Shown here one piece after another: positions 24,328 to 32,388 of a stretch of 64,000 bases of DNA. The stretch comes from Desulfobacter latus. Its GTDB lineage: Bacteria; Desulfobacterota; Desulfobacteria; Desulfobacterales; Desulfobacteraceae. The first letter of the stretch is position 1. Each line of letters opens with the position of its first letter. Location: contig NZ_JACADJ010000011.1 in NCBI RefSeq assembly GCF_013389365.1, forward strand, positions 25,143 through 89,142. Reading direction: 5' to 3'. The translations under genes were made by a program, and so were the position numbers. The notes under the pieces were generated by a model. That model worked only from the letters and a program-made list of their open reading frames with translations. It had not been told where the DNA came from and ran no database searches.

Positions 24328-26090
24328 GTTTGTATCTCCTTAAGGTTACCCAAATGATCAAACTCAACCGATATGATTCGGTTGGTCAGGCATGCCCCTT
24401 CATTTGTGACCCGCGACACAGGTTTGTATGTTTTTGTCTTTGGCTTCGGGCCATGGCAGAGTAAATAAAGACCGTCCGGCAGGGGCGCGGGACCGGTGAT
24501 GTAAAACCGGGAACGACCTGCAGGCCGGGGCAATGCAATCAAGGGGACGGGTGGTGTATGAAGACCTTTTAAATAATATCCATGCGTCGGCGGTATATCT
24601 TCCAAGACCGGCAGATTGATAAACCGGGACCCCGTGATTCCCTTTGGTTTGTCAGGTGTGACAATCAGCAGAGTATCCACCCATTTCAGGCCGCTGTCTT
24701 GAATGTCTTTTGTTGAAACTTGCTTCAGCCTGGTCTGAATATATGGTTGAAGGACTTGATTTATTCGTTGTTCCAATTCATTCAGATCCGCCAGGATTCG
24801 TTGCATGGCCGTTTCCCGCTCGGGCACAATAAACGGGGTCGCCATACCAAAATGTGTTGTGGACAAGGCCTTTAGCCGGGTGAGATAGGCTGCGTCAAGC
24901 AAAGGAGAGAGGCGTTGAACCAAATATGGGTCGTTGAAACGGGCAAACAGGGCCTGAACGACCTGATTGAACCTGCGGGCCATGGCAATCCGGGTCCAGT
25001 CGTCTGTGGTTTGCTTTTTTTCGGCCCAGGAGCTGTAACCGTCAAAACTGCCATCCGCCGTGTCCTGCTGAAATTTGACAACGCCTGCCGGGCCATGGTC
25101 TGCCAGGTAATCTTTCAAGGTTGTAAACGTCACATAGTCAAGATCGCTTATTTTTTGAATCAGCTTTTCCAGGCCGTCGGTATTTGGCAGGAGGTCCACG
25201 GGCCAGTTACAGTCGATTCCTTTCCAGAAATCCGAATCCGCATCAAAGTTGATAAATAACAGCACATCCCGTTGAATCTGCCCGCGTTCCTGACGGCGGT
25301 GAAGATCTTGGACCCATTTGCGCAGGCTGACATTTTCCACAAGGTCACCAACATTATATGTTGGCATCACCAGGATCTCTTCCCCGGTTCGGTCATTCAT
25401 GTAGGTCAGTGGATTATGGGCTTCCTCCCTTGTCAGCTGCTTTGAGAATACCCGGAAAGCATCAAAAGGGACTGCACTGTAATAAAGGGCCACCGCCTCT
25501 ACACCCAACGCTTTGTAGATAGCGAAGTTACCGGGGGTGGTCATCATTTCCTGGGGGCGGACCACAGGGGTGTATTCCGTAAATAAGTCTTTTACCCCGC
25601 TTCCCCAGCGATTGCTGATTGACCATGACACCGCATCGGTCAATTCCCTGCGGTTCATTGCAGAGACCAAGCCATTGTTATAGGACATTAACAGGACTTC
25701 ATCCCTACCGGTTGCAACGCGCTGTCGGATATCCGGGATGATATCCGGGGCATATTTCGGAAGCAGCTGTTCGAGAGAAAAATGATTGTCAAAATCCCAA
25801 CTGGCCCGAACCGGTATGCCTTGGTCGTTGGCCCGGTTCAGGGTTTGGATAATATGTCGGATATTGGCGATGTCTTTACCGAAACCGTTGTCATCATTGG
25901 TATCCCCACGAAAGGAATGGTATAAATTGACATGAAATCCAAATGCCACACACACCTTTAATTTGTTTTCAGCGGCTTGAACATTTTGGTTGTTTAGTGA
26001 TGGAGACCAACACAGGATAAGACTGGAGAAAATCAAAGCGAACAAGAGAAAACCGCGGTTTTTTTTAGATGGTATTCTCAATTGGGTCAC
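24324..26090 (-). CDS. Exported glycoside-hydrolase-like protein (GH38/GH57-type fold)
   Basis: 588 residues with an N-terminal hydrophobic signal (FLLFALIFSSLILCW) and a probable cleavage after VQA. The mature N-terminus (VCVAFGFHVNLYHS) and WDFDNHFSLEQLLPKYAPDI resemble the beta/alpha barrel of GH57/GH38 enzymes; a helical middle with GYSSWAEKKQTTDDW fits GH38-like proteins. The final 25 residues (LTNRIISVEFDHLGNLKEI) look like the beginning of a beta-sandwich that continues in the next gene. Starts are GTG 26090 or, with better SD spacing, TTG 26081. Substrate unknown, probably a surface or storage polysaccharide. Confidence 0.5.
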   Translation of the reverse strand: MTQLRIPSKKNRGFLLFALIFSSLILCWSPSLNNQNVQAAENKLKVCVAFGFHVNLYHSFRGDTNDDNGFGKDIANIRHIIQTLNRANDQGIPVRASWDFDNHFSLEQLLPKYAPDIIPDIRQRVATGRDEVLLMSYNNGLVSAMNRRELTDAVSWSISNRWGSGVKDLFTEYTPVVRPQEMMTTPGNFAIYKALGVEAVALYYSAVPFDAFRVFSKQLTREEAHNPLTYMNDRTGEEILVMPTYNVGDLVENVSLRKWVQDLHRRQERGQIQRDVLLFINFDADSDFWKGIDCNWPVDLLPNTDGLEKLIQKISDLDYVTFTTLKDYLADHGPAGVVKFQQDTADGSFDGYSSWAEKKQTTDDWTRIAMARRFNQVVQALFARFNDPYLVQRLSPLLDAAYLTRLKALSTTHFGMATPFIVPERETAMQRILADLNELEQRINQVLQPYIQTRLKQVSTKDIQDSGLKWVDTLLIVTPDKPKGITGSRFINLPVLEDIPPTHGYYLKGLHTPPVPLIALPRPAGRSRFYITGPAPLPDGLYLLCHGPKPKTKTYKPVSRVTNEGACLTNRIISVEFDHLGNLKEIQT

Positions 26091-26248
26091 CTTTTAACAA
26101 ATTTATAACGCAATTATTATATAAATATAACAATTTAGGCCAGAATAACAATCAAAATATAAAAAAGTCCCCTTTCTTATTCATTTGTTGTCCCGGTAAC
26201 ATTTAATCATTTCAGGGATATCCTCGCTTCAAAACTCACAACTTTATA

Positions 26249-26276
26249 TTGACACACAATAATGCATGGTTAAACT
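26249..26276 (+). promoter_or_regulatory. Promoter of the HesB-like selenoprotein gene
   Basis: TTGACA (26249-26254) and TAAACT (26271-26276) are 16 nt apart, giving a leader of about 50 nt before ATG 26334, which has AAAGGAG at 26320-26326. Confidence 0.55.
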
Positions 26277-26333
26277 TAAAATTAATCCCGGGTGAAAGCC
26301 TGGAATCCATACACTGAATAAAAGGAGTTTTTA

Positions 26334-26648
26334 ATGATTGAACTTACAGATGCTGCAAAAACGCAGATCGACAATTATTTCCAGGGGAATGAACCCAGCC
26401 CCATCCGGATTTTTCTTAACTCAGGCGGCTGAGCGGGTCCGTCTCTAGCAATGGCTCTGGATGAGCCTAAAGACAGCGACGATCTTTTTGATGTTAAAGG
26501 TCATAAATTTGTGGTGGACAAGGTGTTCATGGAAAAAGCACAAACGATTAAGATTGATTTCAACGGTATGGGGTTTAGCCTTGATTCGAGCATTGAGCTG
26601 GGACAGGGCGGCAACTGCGGGGGGTGTTCAGGCGGAACCTGCGGTTAG
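26334..26648 (+). CDS. HesB/IscA-like selenoprotein with in-frame UGA (Sec33)
   Basis: Reading from ATG 26334 through the in-frame TGA at 26430-26432 gives a 104-residue protein that aligns along its length with the HesB/IscA-like family: an N-terminal MIELTDAAKTQIDNYF, then IRIFLNSGG-U-AGPSLAMALDEP, where U replaces the first conserved Cys, and a C-terminal CGGCSGGTCG. The frame stays open on both sides and the ribosome site is good, which argues against a nonsense mutation. The window encodes SelB. HesB-like selenoproteins are known from deltaproteobacteria; they are presumed redox or Fe-S proteins of unproven role. Standard callers would start at ATG 26451 and lose the active residue. Confidence 0.85.
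26430..26470 (+). promoter_or_regulatory. Putative bacterial SECIS element
   Basis: Directly 3' of the UGA the mRNA can form a small stem-loop: GUCC/GGAU-type pairing outside and AGC/GCU around an AAUG loop inside. Position suits a bacterial SECIS read by SelB. The exact fold is tentative. Confidence 0.4.
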
Positions 26649-26671
26649 ATTAGATTAGCCTATGACGATTA

Positions 26672-26720
26672 TATAAAGGCGCCTTTGCATGAGAAATAAA
26701 AGCAAAAGGCGCCTTTATAA
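26672..26720. terminator. Bidirectional terminator hairpin
   Basis: Nearly perfect inverted repeats AAAGGCGCCTTTGC (26675-26688) and the complementary 26702-26716 extend with flanking A/T pairs, followed by a T-rich run. It sits between the selenoprotein gene and the convergent lut remnant. Confidence 0.75.
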
Positions 26721-26726
26721 TTTCTA

Positions 26727-27060
26727 TTATCCAGTGATTACATAGAGATAGAGGGCCCTGGGACCATGGGCGCCCTGTACCATGACCAGTTCAATGTCTG
26801 CGGTTTTGCTTGGACCCGAGATCAGGGTCATGTGGTGGGGGAGCAGTTCCGGTTCCCTTGTGTCCGGATCATATTTAAGCAGGGCATAAAGTTCTTTTAA
26901 GATGATCCCATTGGACCACACTTTTTTTTGTGCCCCATTCGGGTTTGGTGCTGTTCACCAGGTCGGCAATGGCTTTTGATACCCGGGCCTCATCCTTTAC
27001 CGGGATGACATTGAGGTTCAATGGCAGCGCCTCCCGGCAAAGATGGTCCCCTGACATCAA
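26727..27060 (-). pseudogene. lutC: Remnant of lutC (LUD-domain lactate-utilisation protein)
   Basis: Two pieces of a LutC-type protein are recognisable in different frames. The first (LNLNVIPVKDEARVSKAIADL, then KPEWGTKKSVVQWD) matches the N-terminal third. After WDH the frame shifts, and the second piece (LISGPSKTADIELVMVQGAHGP) matches the last 30 residues. The middle of the domain, with the adIGIT-type segment, is missing. The piece joins directly onto the lutA 3' end, so lutB and the lutC start are also gone. Either a decayed locus or an assembly artefact. Confidence 0.7.
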
Positions 27061-27736
27061 GGTTGTGGCGGGTCAGATATCCCTTGATGTTCATCAGGCA
27101 TCCCATATCACAGCCCACCACGGCATCGGCACCTGAATCAAGAATGTTTTTCACTTTTTCCTTGACCATGACCGTGGAGATATCCGGGTATTTGGTTGAA
27201 AACGCACCGCCAAAGCCGCAGCATGTATCCGAATCCTTCATCTCCACAAACGTGGCGCCCTTGACCTGCCTGATCAGGGCCCGGGGCTGGGCGGCCACGC
27301 CAAGATAGCGTTTCAGGTGGCAGGCGTCATGGTAGGTGATGGTGCCGTCATACCAGGCGCCTGTGTTTTGGATTTTGAGTACGTCAACCAGGTATTCGGT
27401 GAGTTCAAAAGTCCTTTTTCCCACGGCAATGGCCCGCTGTTGCCACGTCGACTCATTTTCAAACAATTCGCGATAGTGATGCCGGACCATGGCAACGCAG
27501 GAGCCTGACGGACAGACAATGGTTTCAGAATCTTCAAAGGTTTCAATGTAATGTTTTGCCGCCTTTGCCGCTTCTTTCCGGTAGCCTGAATTGAACGGGG
27601 GCTGGCCGCAGCAGGTCTGATTTTCCGGGTAGTCCATGGTAATGCCAAGACGCTGGAACAGCTTGACCACGGCTTCTCCCACTTCCGGGTACATGCCGTC
27701 CACAATGCACGGGATGAACAACGTTGCATGTGTCAT
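26990..27736 (-). CDS. lutA: LutA-type Fe-S oxidoreductase of lactate oxidation, C-terminus altered
   Basis: 248 residues of the CCG-domain family. Both Cys-Cys-Gly motifs are present (QTCCGQPPFNSGYR about residue 41 and DTCCGFGGAFS about 170), with CPSGSC near 77 and GCDMGCLMNI near 210. LutA is one of three subunits (LutABC) that oxidise L-lactate to pyruvate. The normal last ten residues are replaced by a frame-shifted run into the lutC remnant (after HNLDV). Without LutB and an intact LutC it is unlikely to work as usual. A MarR-family gene follows upstream on the same strand. Confidence 0.8.
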   Translation of the reverse strand: MTHATLFIPCIVDGMYPEVGEAVVKLFQRLGITMDYPENQTCCGQPPFNSGYRKEAAKAAKHYIETFEDSETIVCPSGSCVAMVRHHYRELFENESTWQQRAIAVGKRTFELTEYLVDVLKIQNTGAWYDGTITYHDACHLKRYLGVAAQPRALIRQVKGATFVEMKDSDTCCGFGGAFSTKYPDISTVMVKEKVKNILDSGADAVVGCDMGCLMNIKGYLTRHNLDVRGPSLPGGAAIEPQCHPGKG

Positions 27737-27761
27737 TGAATTTCATTCCTGACCGTTTGTA

Positions 27762-28253
27762 TTATTCCGGATGGGGGCCTGTAACCAGAAAGGGGGGTAC
27801 CTCTAACTTGTCTGCGGCCATCATGCTGACCACCCGCTCAAATGCGCTGATGATCATCATCTGCTCCCAGTCTTCAAGATCGGAAAAATGCTCCGTGAAC
27901 GTTTCCTGGAGGAGAGGCGGCAGGTTCCGGATAATATCCTGACCCTTTTCCGTGAGAAAAATACTGACAGCCCGCCTGTCATCTTCTCTTTTTTTTCTGG
28001 CAATGTATCCACGGTTTTCAAGGCGCTTGGTAATATCCGTTACGGTTGCCTGACTTAAGCTTGTGGCCCTGGATAACGGGGTAATGGAAATCTGACCGTG
28101 GGAGGAAATTTCCTGGAGTACAATCAGCTGGGGGCCGGTCAGACCAAATTTTTTGTTCAGCTTTCTGGAATGAATGTCAACGGCCTGGATAATTTTACGA
28201 ATTGATATCAAAAGGTTTTGACATCTTTGCTTGCTCAGTTCTGTTGCGGGCAT
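27762..28253 (-). CDS. MarR-family transcriptional regulator
   Basis: 163 residues with a winged helix-turn-helix (ITPLSRATSLSQATVTDITKRLENRGY) and the wing KREDDRRAVSIFLTEKG, both diagnostic of MarR. It is 25 nt upstream of lutA on the same strand and may have controlled the lut locus. The effector is unknown. Confidence 0.93.
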   Translation of the reverse strand: MPATELSKQRCQNLLISIRKIIQAVDIHSRKLNKKFGLTGPQLIVLQEISSHGQISITPLSRATSLSQATVTDITKRLENRGYIARKKREDDRRAVSIFLTEKGQDIIRNLPPLLQETFTEHFSDLEDWEQMMIISAFERVVSMMAADKLEVPPFLVTGPHPE

Positions 28254-28472
28254 AATTTAATGTATTTCTATTGAGTCTGTATTATTTAATATTAGATTTG
28301 ATGATATTCAGTTTTTAAGTTTAAAATTGATATTGTATACTATTATAAGGGCAGGAGGCAAGTATCAATCAATGCTTTTTATCCTGCTTGATCCGTAAGA
28401 TCGACTAATGGTAGCCGATGCTGTTACTCGATGATCAAATTTATTTTAATGTTAAGTTGTCGGGAAAATGAC

Positions 28473-29369
28473 ATGAAACAACAGGTTAAAGAAATGATGT
28501 TGAACAGGGGGGCTGTTTTTTGCGCCGTCATGTTCATGTTCCTTGTCGGTATTGCAGGGTGCGGCGGAGAAAGAGAAAAAAAAGAGGCGGATCTGATCTT
28601 GGGCAATTGGACTCATTACAAAAATCGCGCTTATACTCTCATTGCTATTGATATGAAAGGGACGTGGATTTCTTCGGTCAGAATTGCAGACGTGACGTCT
28701 AAAATTGTTGCTTCCAGGGGAACGGCCCGGGGTACCTGGCATTTGGACGACAAGCAGCTCATTCTCACCGTCGAGAAGTCAGATATCGAAGATGTCTGGA
28801 AAAAAAATGACACCCATTTTTACAAGGTACTTGAAATCAGCAAGCAGCTCATGGTCCTTGAGAGCGAAAGCGGTCGTAAGGAGGAATGGAAAAAAACGCT
28901 TACCCGGAAGGATAAAGATGACCCAAGTGCACTTAATCCGATTGTTACCATGGCGCCCTATGCCGTCAATTTGGACAGACATTCTTCCAATGCCCGGGAT
29001 CGCTACCTGTGTCTGAATATTCATTTGAAACTCATGGAACTGATGCCGGAACAGACCGTACCCCAATTTCATCCCAGGGCCAGGGATGCTGCCATCATGT
29101 ACCTGTCTTCTCTGACGTATGATGATGTTTCTGATTTTGATCGCATCAGAGCCCAGAAAAAAAAACTTAAAGATACACTGAACCCCTATATGGAAGGGTT
29201 GATCAAAGACGTTGTCATTGACCATGTGGTTATTGCCGTTTCTACAGCCAAGGTGGAACAATTTGTCATTGAACATACGGCGGCATCAACCCAGGAGGAA
29301 CCCGCTGAAGGGGAAAAGGGAGAAACCAGTGAAGAAGGCGTAGAAAAAGAGGATCTCAAAGCCTTGTGA
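28473..29369 (+). CDS. Lipoprotein with C-terminal FliL-like domain
   Basis: Start at ATG 28473 (GGGAAAA upstream) gives 298 residues; ATG 28494 is also possible. The signal ends in a lipobox VGIAGC. Residues about 30-140 form a lipocalin-like beta-rich segment (LILGNWTHYKNRAYTLIAID). Residues about 150-260 follow the FliL pattern: a PYAVNL strand, a hydrophobic strand (YLCLNIHLKLMELM), RDAAIMYLSSLTYDD and a final strand DVVIDHVVIA. FliL normally attaches by one membrane helix next to the flagellar stator; here the domain is on a lipid anchor with no flagellar genes nearby. Confidence 0.6.
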   Translation: MKQQVKEMMLNRGAVFCAVMFMFLVGIAGCGGEREKKEADLILGNWTHYKNRAYTLIAIDMKGTWISSVRIADVTSKIVASRGTARGTWHLDDKQLILTVEKSDIEDVWKKNDTHFYKVLEISKQLMVLESESGRKEEWKKTLTRKDKDDPSALNPIVTMAPYAVNLDRHSSNARDRYLCLNIHLKLMELMPEQTVPQFHPRARDAAIMYLSSLTYDDVSDFDRIRAQKKKLKDTLNPYMEGLIKDVVIDHVVIAVSTAKVEQFVIEHTAASTQEEPAEGEKGETSEEGVEKEDLKAL

Positions 29370-29380
29370 TAGACAGGTGG

Positions 29381-30022
29381 TCAGTTATCTTCCTTTGGTT
29401 TTATGACGAGTACGGCACCGGACTTCAGCGTGATCTCGGCCTTATCCTGTATGAATACATTGCTGATCCCCATGGTTGATCCCATGCAAAGACTTTGATC
29501 CGTCAACGGGTACTCCAGTCCCTCCAGAGTCAACCCTTTAACATGGTCTGATATCGGGATGACGGATATCAGGTCGCCGGGGCAGCCCGTGAGGGTCAGG
29601 CGGGAAACGGCAATATGAATATCATTATAGCCATCTAAGATCGTGGCCGGAATTCCCTGGTCTGCAAGCCGGCGCAGCAGGAAAATATTTGCCAGGGTGT
29701 GGTCAAGCCGGGTGCTGGTAGCACCCATAATGAGAAGGTCGGTACATCCATGGTCAATGGCATATTCCATGCATAATTCCATATCTGTCTGGTCTTTACG
29801 AACCGGATGCTTTAAAATTTTAACTTGTTTCTCTTTAAAAAATGAAAGGATATTTTCGGGAATGGAATCAAGGTCCCCGATGATAACCCGGGGAACAAGG
29901 CCCATATGGTAAAGGTGAACTGCCCCGCCGTCTGCGGCAATAACCAGGTCCGCTTGCTGTATCCGGGATAAAAACCCGTCTGTTTCAGACAGGGTTCCGT
30001 TTGCTATGATGATTGTTTTCAT
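29381..30022 (-). CDS. thiN: Thiamine pyrophosphokinase
   Basis: 213 residues; makes thiamine diphosphate from thiamine and ATP. The family motifs AADGGAVHLYHMG, IGDLDSIP, DQTDMELC and GATSTRLDHTLANI are all visible. Convergent with the FliL-like lipoprotein gene. Confidence 0.92.
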   Translation of the reverse strand: MKTIIIANGTLSETDGFLSRIQQADLVIAADGGAVHLYHMGLVPRVIIGDLDSIPENILSFFKEKQVKILKHPVRKDQTDMELCMEYAIDHGCTDLLIMGATSTRLDHTLANIFLLRRLADQGIPATILDGYNDIHIAVSRLTLTGCPGDLISVIPISDHVKGLTLEGLEYPLTDQSLCMGSTMGISNVFIQDKAEITLKSGAVLVIKPKEDN

Positions 30023-30111
30023 AATTTAAGTTTCATATCAGAAAAATAATATAATTCAAACAAAAGGATAATACTTTATTAAATTTAGATATTACTGTAT
30101 TTTCCAACCCG

Positions 30112-31302
30112 ATGAAGATTTTCAAACGTATACATACTTATCTTTTTGTTGAACTTATCCCGCCGTTTGCCATAAGCACCTTTTTTTTAACCTCGGTATT
30201 TTTGATGACCCGGATTCCGGATATCATGAATATGGTGGTTAACTACAACGCCGGTATCACAGATATTCTTCTTCTGGTATCTTATACCCTGCCGCGGTTT
30301 ATGGAGTTTACCATTCCCATGTCAACCATGATTGCCGTACTTCTGACCATCATGCGCATGTCAGGGGAAAATGAGATCATAGCCCTGAAAGGGGCCGGCA
30401 TGTCTTTGTATAAACTTTTGCCGCCGGTCCTCATATTCAGCGTGATGACCCTTTTAATCACCATGTGGGTGACGGTTTACGGAATTCCCAAGGGCAAACT
30501 GGCTTTGAAGGTAAAGACCATAGAACTTGCCAGGTCCAGTATTGATGCAGCACTGCAGGAGCGTCAATTTAACAGTCAGCTTGACGGGATCATGATTTAT
30601 GTGGCCCATGTGGATATGGGCACCCGGGATTTGACGGACGTATTCATTGAGGATCGGAGGACGGCTGACATGGTTTCTATCTCAACTGCGCCTAAGGGAC
30701 GTCTGGTGCACCAGGGAAATCGGGATATATACACCATCCGTCTATATGACGGTATGATCAACCAGGTCAATGTTCAGGATCATTCCGTGACCAATATCAA
30801 TTTCGGACACTATGACATCAACATAGACCTGACTGCCATGCAGAAAAATAAGCCCATGGAAGTGAGAAAGGATTTTGATGAAATGAGTCTGCATGAACTG
30901 ATTCAACGTATCCGGGTCGGTTTCAAAACGCCTGAAATGGACAGTGAGGCCCGCCTGGTATTGCATGAAAAATTTTCCATTCCCTTTGCATGTCTTGCTT
31001 TGGGATTGTTGGCATTTCCTTTGGGGGTTCAATCTATGTCCTTAAGAAAATCAAACGGTTTTGGGATGGGGATCGGTTTTTTCCTGCTTTATTATCTGCT
31101 GCTGGCCTTTGGCTGGTCCGGCGGAGAGGCCGGTCGTTATCCGCCGGTCATTGCCCTGTGGCTGCCCAATGTGGTCATGGGGGGGGCAGGCATTTTCCTT
31201 TTGATCCGGAATGCCGAAGAGCGGCCCGTACATCTGCCCCTTTGCATTCAAAATTTTCCGGCAGCGGTTGTGGCCCGTTTTAGAAAAAGGACAACACCGT
31301 GA
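30112..31302 (+). CDS. lptF: LPS export permease LptF
   Basis: 396 residues of the YjgP/YjgQ family: membrane helices at about 15-35, 55-85 and 100-125, a periplasmic beta-jellyroll (about 130-270), and three helices at the end. It forms the LptB2FG transporter that lifts LPS from the inner membrane. The lptG GTG overlaps its stop (GTGA). First gene of the plus-strand LPS assembly operon. Confidence 0.92.
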   Translation: MKIFKRIHTYLFVELIPPFAISTFFLTSVFLMTRIPDIMNMVVNYNAGITDILLLVSYTLPRFMEFTIPMSTMIAVLLTIMRMSGENEIIALKGAGMSLYKLLPPVLIFSVMTLLITMWVTVYGIPKGKLALKVKTIELARSSIDAALQERQFNSQLDGIMIYVAHVDMGTRDLTDVFIEDRRTADMVSISTAPKGRLVHQGNRDIYTIRLYDGMINQVNVQDHSVTNINFGHYDINIDLTAMQKNKPMEVRKDFDEMSLHELIQRIRVGFKTPEMDSEARLVLHEKFSIPFACLALGLLAFPLGVQSMSLRKSNGFGMGIGFFLLYYLLLAFGWSGGEAGRYPPVIALWLPNVVMGGAGIFLLIRNAEERPVHLPLCIQNFPAAVVARFRKRTTP

Positions 31303-32378
31303 TCCGGTGCTTTCACAAATACTGGCTTAAGGAGTTTGTCGGGATTTTTATTATTATCCAGGCATTGGTTATGGTATTATTTGTTTTTATTGATTATTTG
31401 TCCCATATGGATAGAATCCTTGAATACAATGTGACCTTTATCAGAGGGCTTTGGTATGTGCTGCTTAAGCTACCGTATATGTTTGTCCAGTTCACTCCGG
31501 CAGGGCTGCTTCTTGCGGTTATTTCCGTGTTTGGCATCATGAACCGGAACGCAGAACTTACGGCGTTAAAGTCTTCGGGCATCTCCGTTTATTTTCTGGT
31601 TAAGCCGGCCATTTGGGTCGGTTGTTTTCTGGCGCTGTTGATGCTGTTTCTGGGTGAAACCCTGATCCCTTTATCCATGGCACGTTCCAACTACATCCGT
31701 TACCATGAGATGGTTGGAAACAAGGAGGGGGGACACAGTCGAAAAGACATCTGGATTCGTTCGGGCAACATGCTGGTACACATTAATTTTTTTGACCCGG
31801 TTCAAAAGACGGTGGCCGGCGTCACATGCACCACCATGGGCGCAGGATTCAAGATCGCCTCGCGAATTGATGCAGCAAAAGGGCATTATGACAACGGCCA
31901 ATGGATTCTGAATGATGTCACTGAACAGGTATATGATGCCACAATTGATGACTATCATGTGGCCATAAACCCCAGAAAGGTTATCGCCCTTGATTTGAAC
32001 CCTGACGACCTTGGTCGCATGGCCAAAAAGACCAACGAAATGAGTTATACCGAGCTTAGACGGTATGTAGAAAAAGTCACAGCCGAAGGGTATGACGCCA
32101 CCACGTATAAGGTGGATATGCACGGCAAACTGGCCTTTCCCTTTATCTGCGTGATCATGGCGTTGACAGGGGCGGCCACGGGCATGAGGCAGTTTGTCAA
32201 GACCAACCTGCCCGTGGGCATTGCCGTGGGGGTGGGGTTTTGTTTTCTGTACTGGTTTATATTCGGGTTTACGGCTTCTTTGGGCTATGCAAAGATTCTG
32301 CCGCCGGTGGTGGCCGCCTGGGTGGCCAACCTGGTTTTTTTATGCCTGGGGTGTATCTATCTGATTCAGACGGAATGA
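31299..32378 (+). CDS. lptG: LPS export permease LptG
   Basis: 359 residues, second YjgP/YjgQ permease, with the same six-helix plus jellyroll layout as LptF. The GTG start overlaps the lptF stop. LptB, LptC and LptA are not in the window. Confidence 0.92.
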   Translation: MIRCFHKYWLKEFVGIFIIIQALVMVLFVFIDYLSHMDRILEYNVTFIRGLWYVLLKLPYMFVQFTPAGLLLAVISVFGIMNRNAELTALKSSGISVYFLVKPAIWVGCFLALLMLFLGETLIPLSMARSNYIRYHEMVGNKEGGHSRKDIWIRSGNMLVHINFFDPVQKTVAGVTCTTMGAGFKIASRIDAAKGHYDNGQWILNDVTEQVYDATIDDYHVAINPRKVIALDLNPDDLGRMAKKTNEMSYTELRRYVEKVTAEGYDATTYKVDMHGKLAFPFICVIMALTGAATGMRQFVKTNLPVGIAVGVGFCFLYWFIFGFTASLGYAKILPPVVAAWVANLVFLCLGCIYLIQTE

Positions 32379-32388
32379 TGCTGGTTTC

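Noticed and set aside
26451..26648. Separate 65-residue gene beginning MALDEPKD
   Set aside because: It is the 3' part of the HesB-like selenoprotein; no ribosome site precedes ATG 26451 and the frame upstream encodes the family N-terminus.
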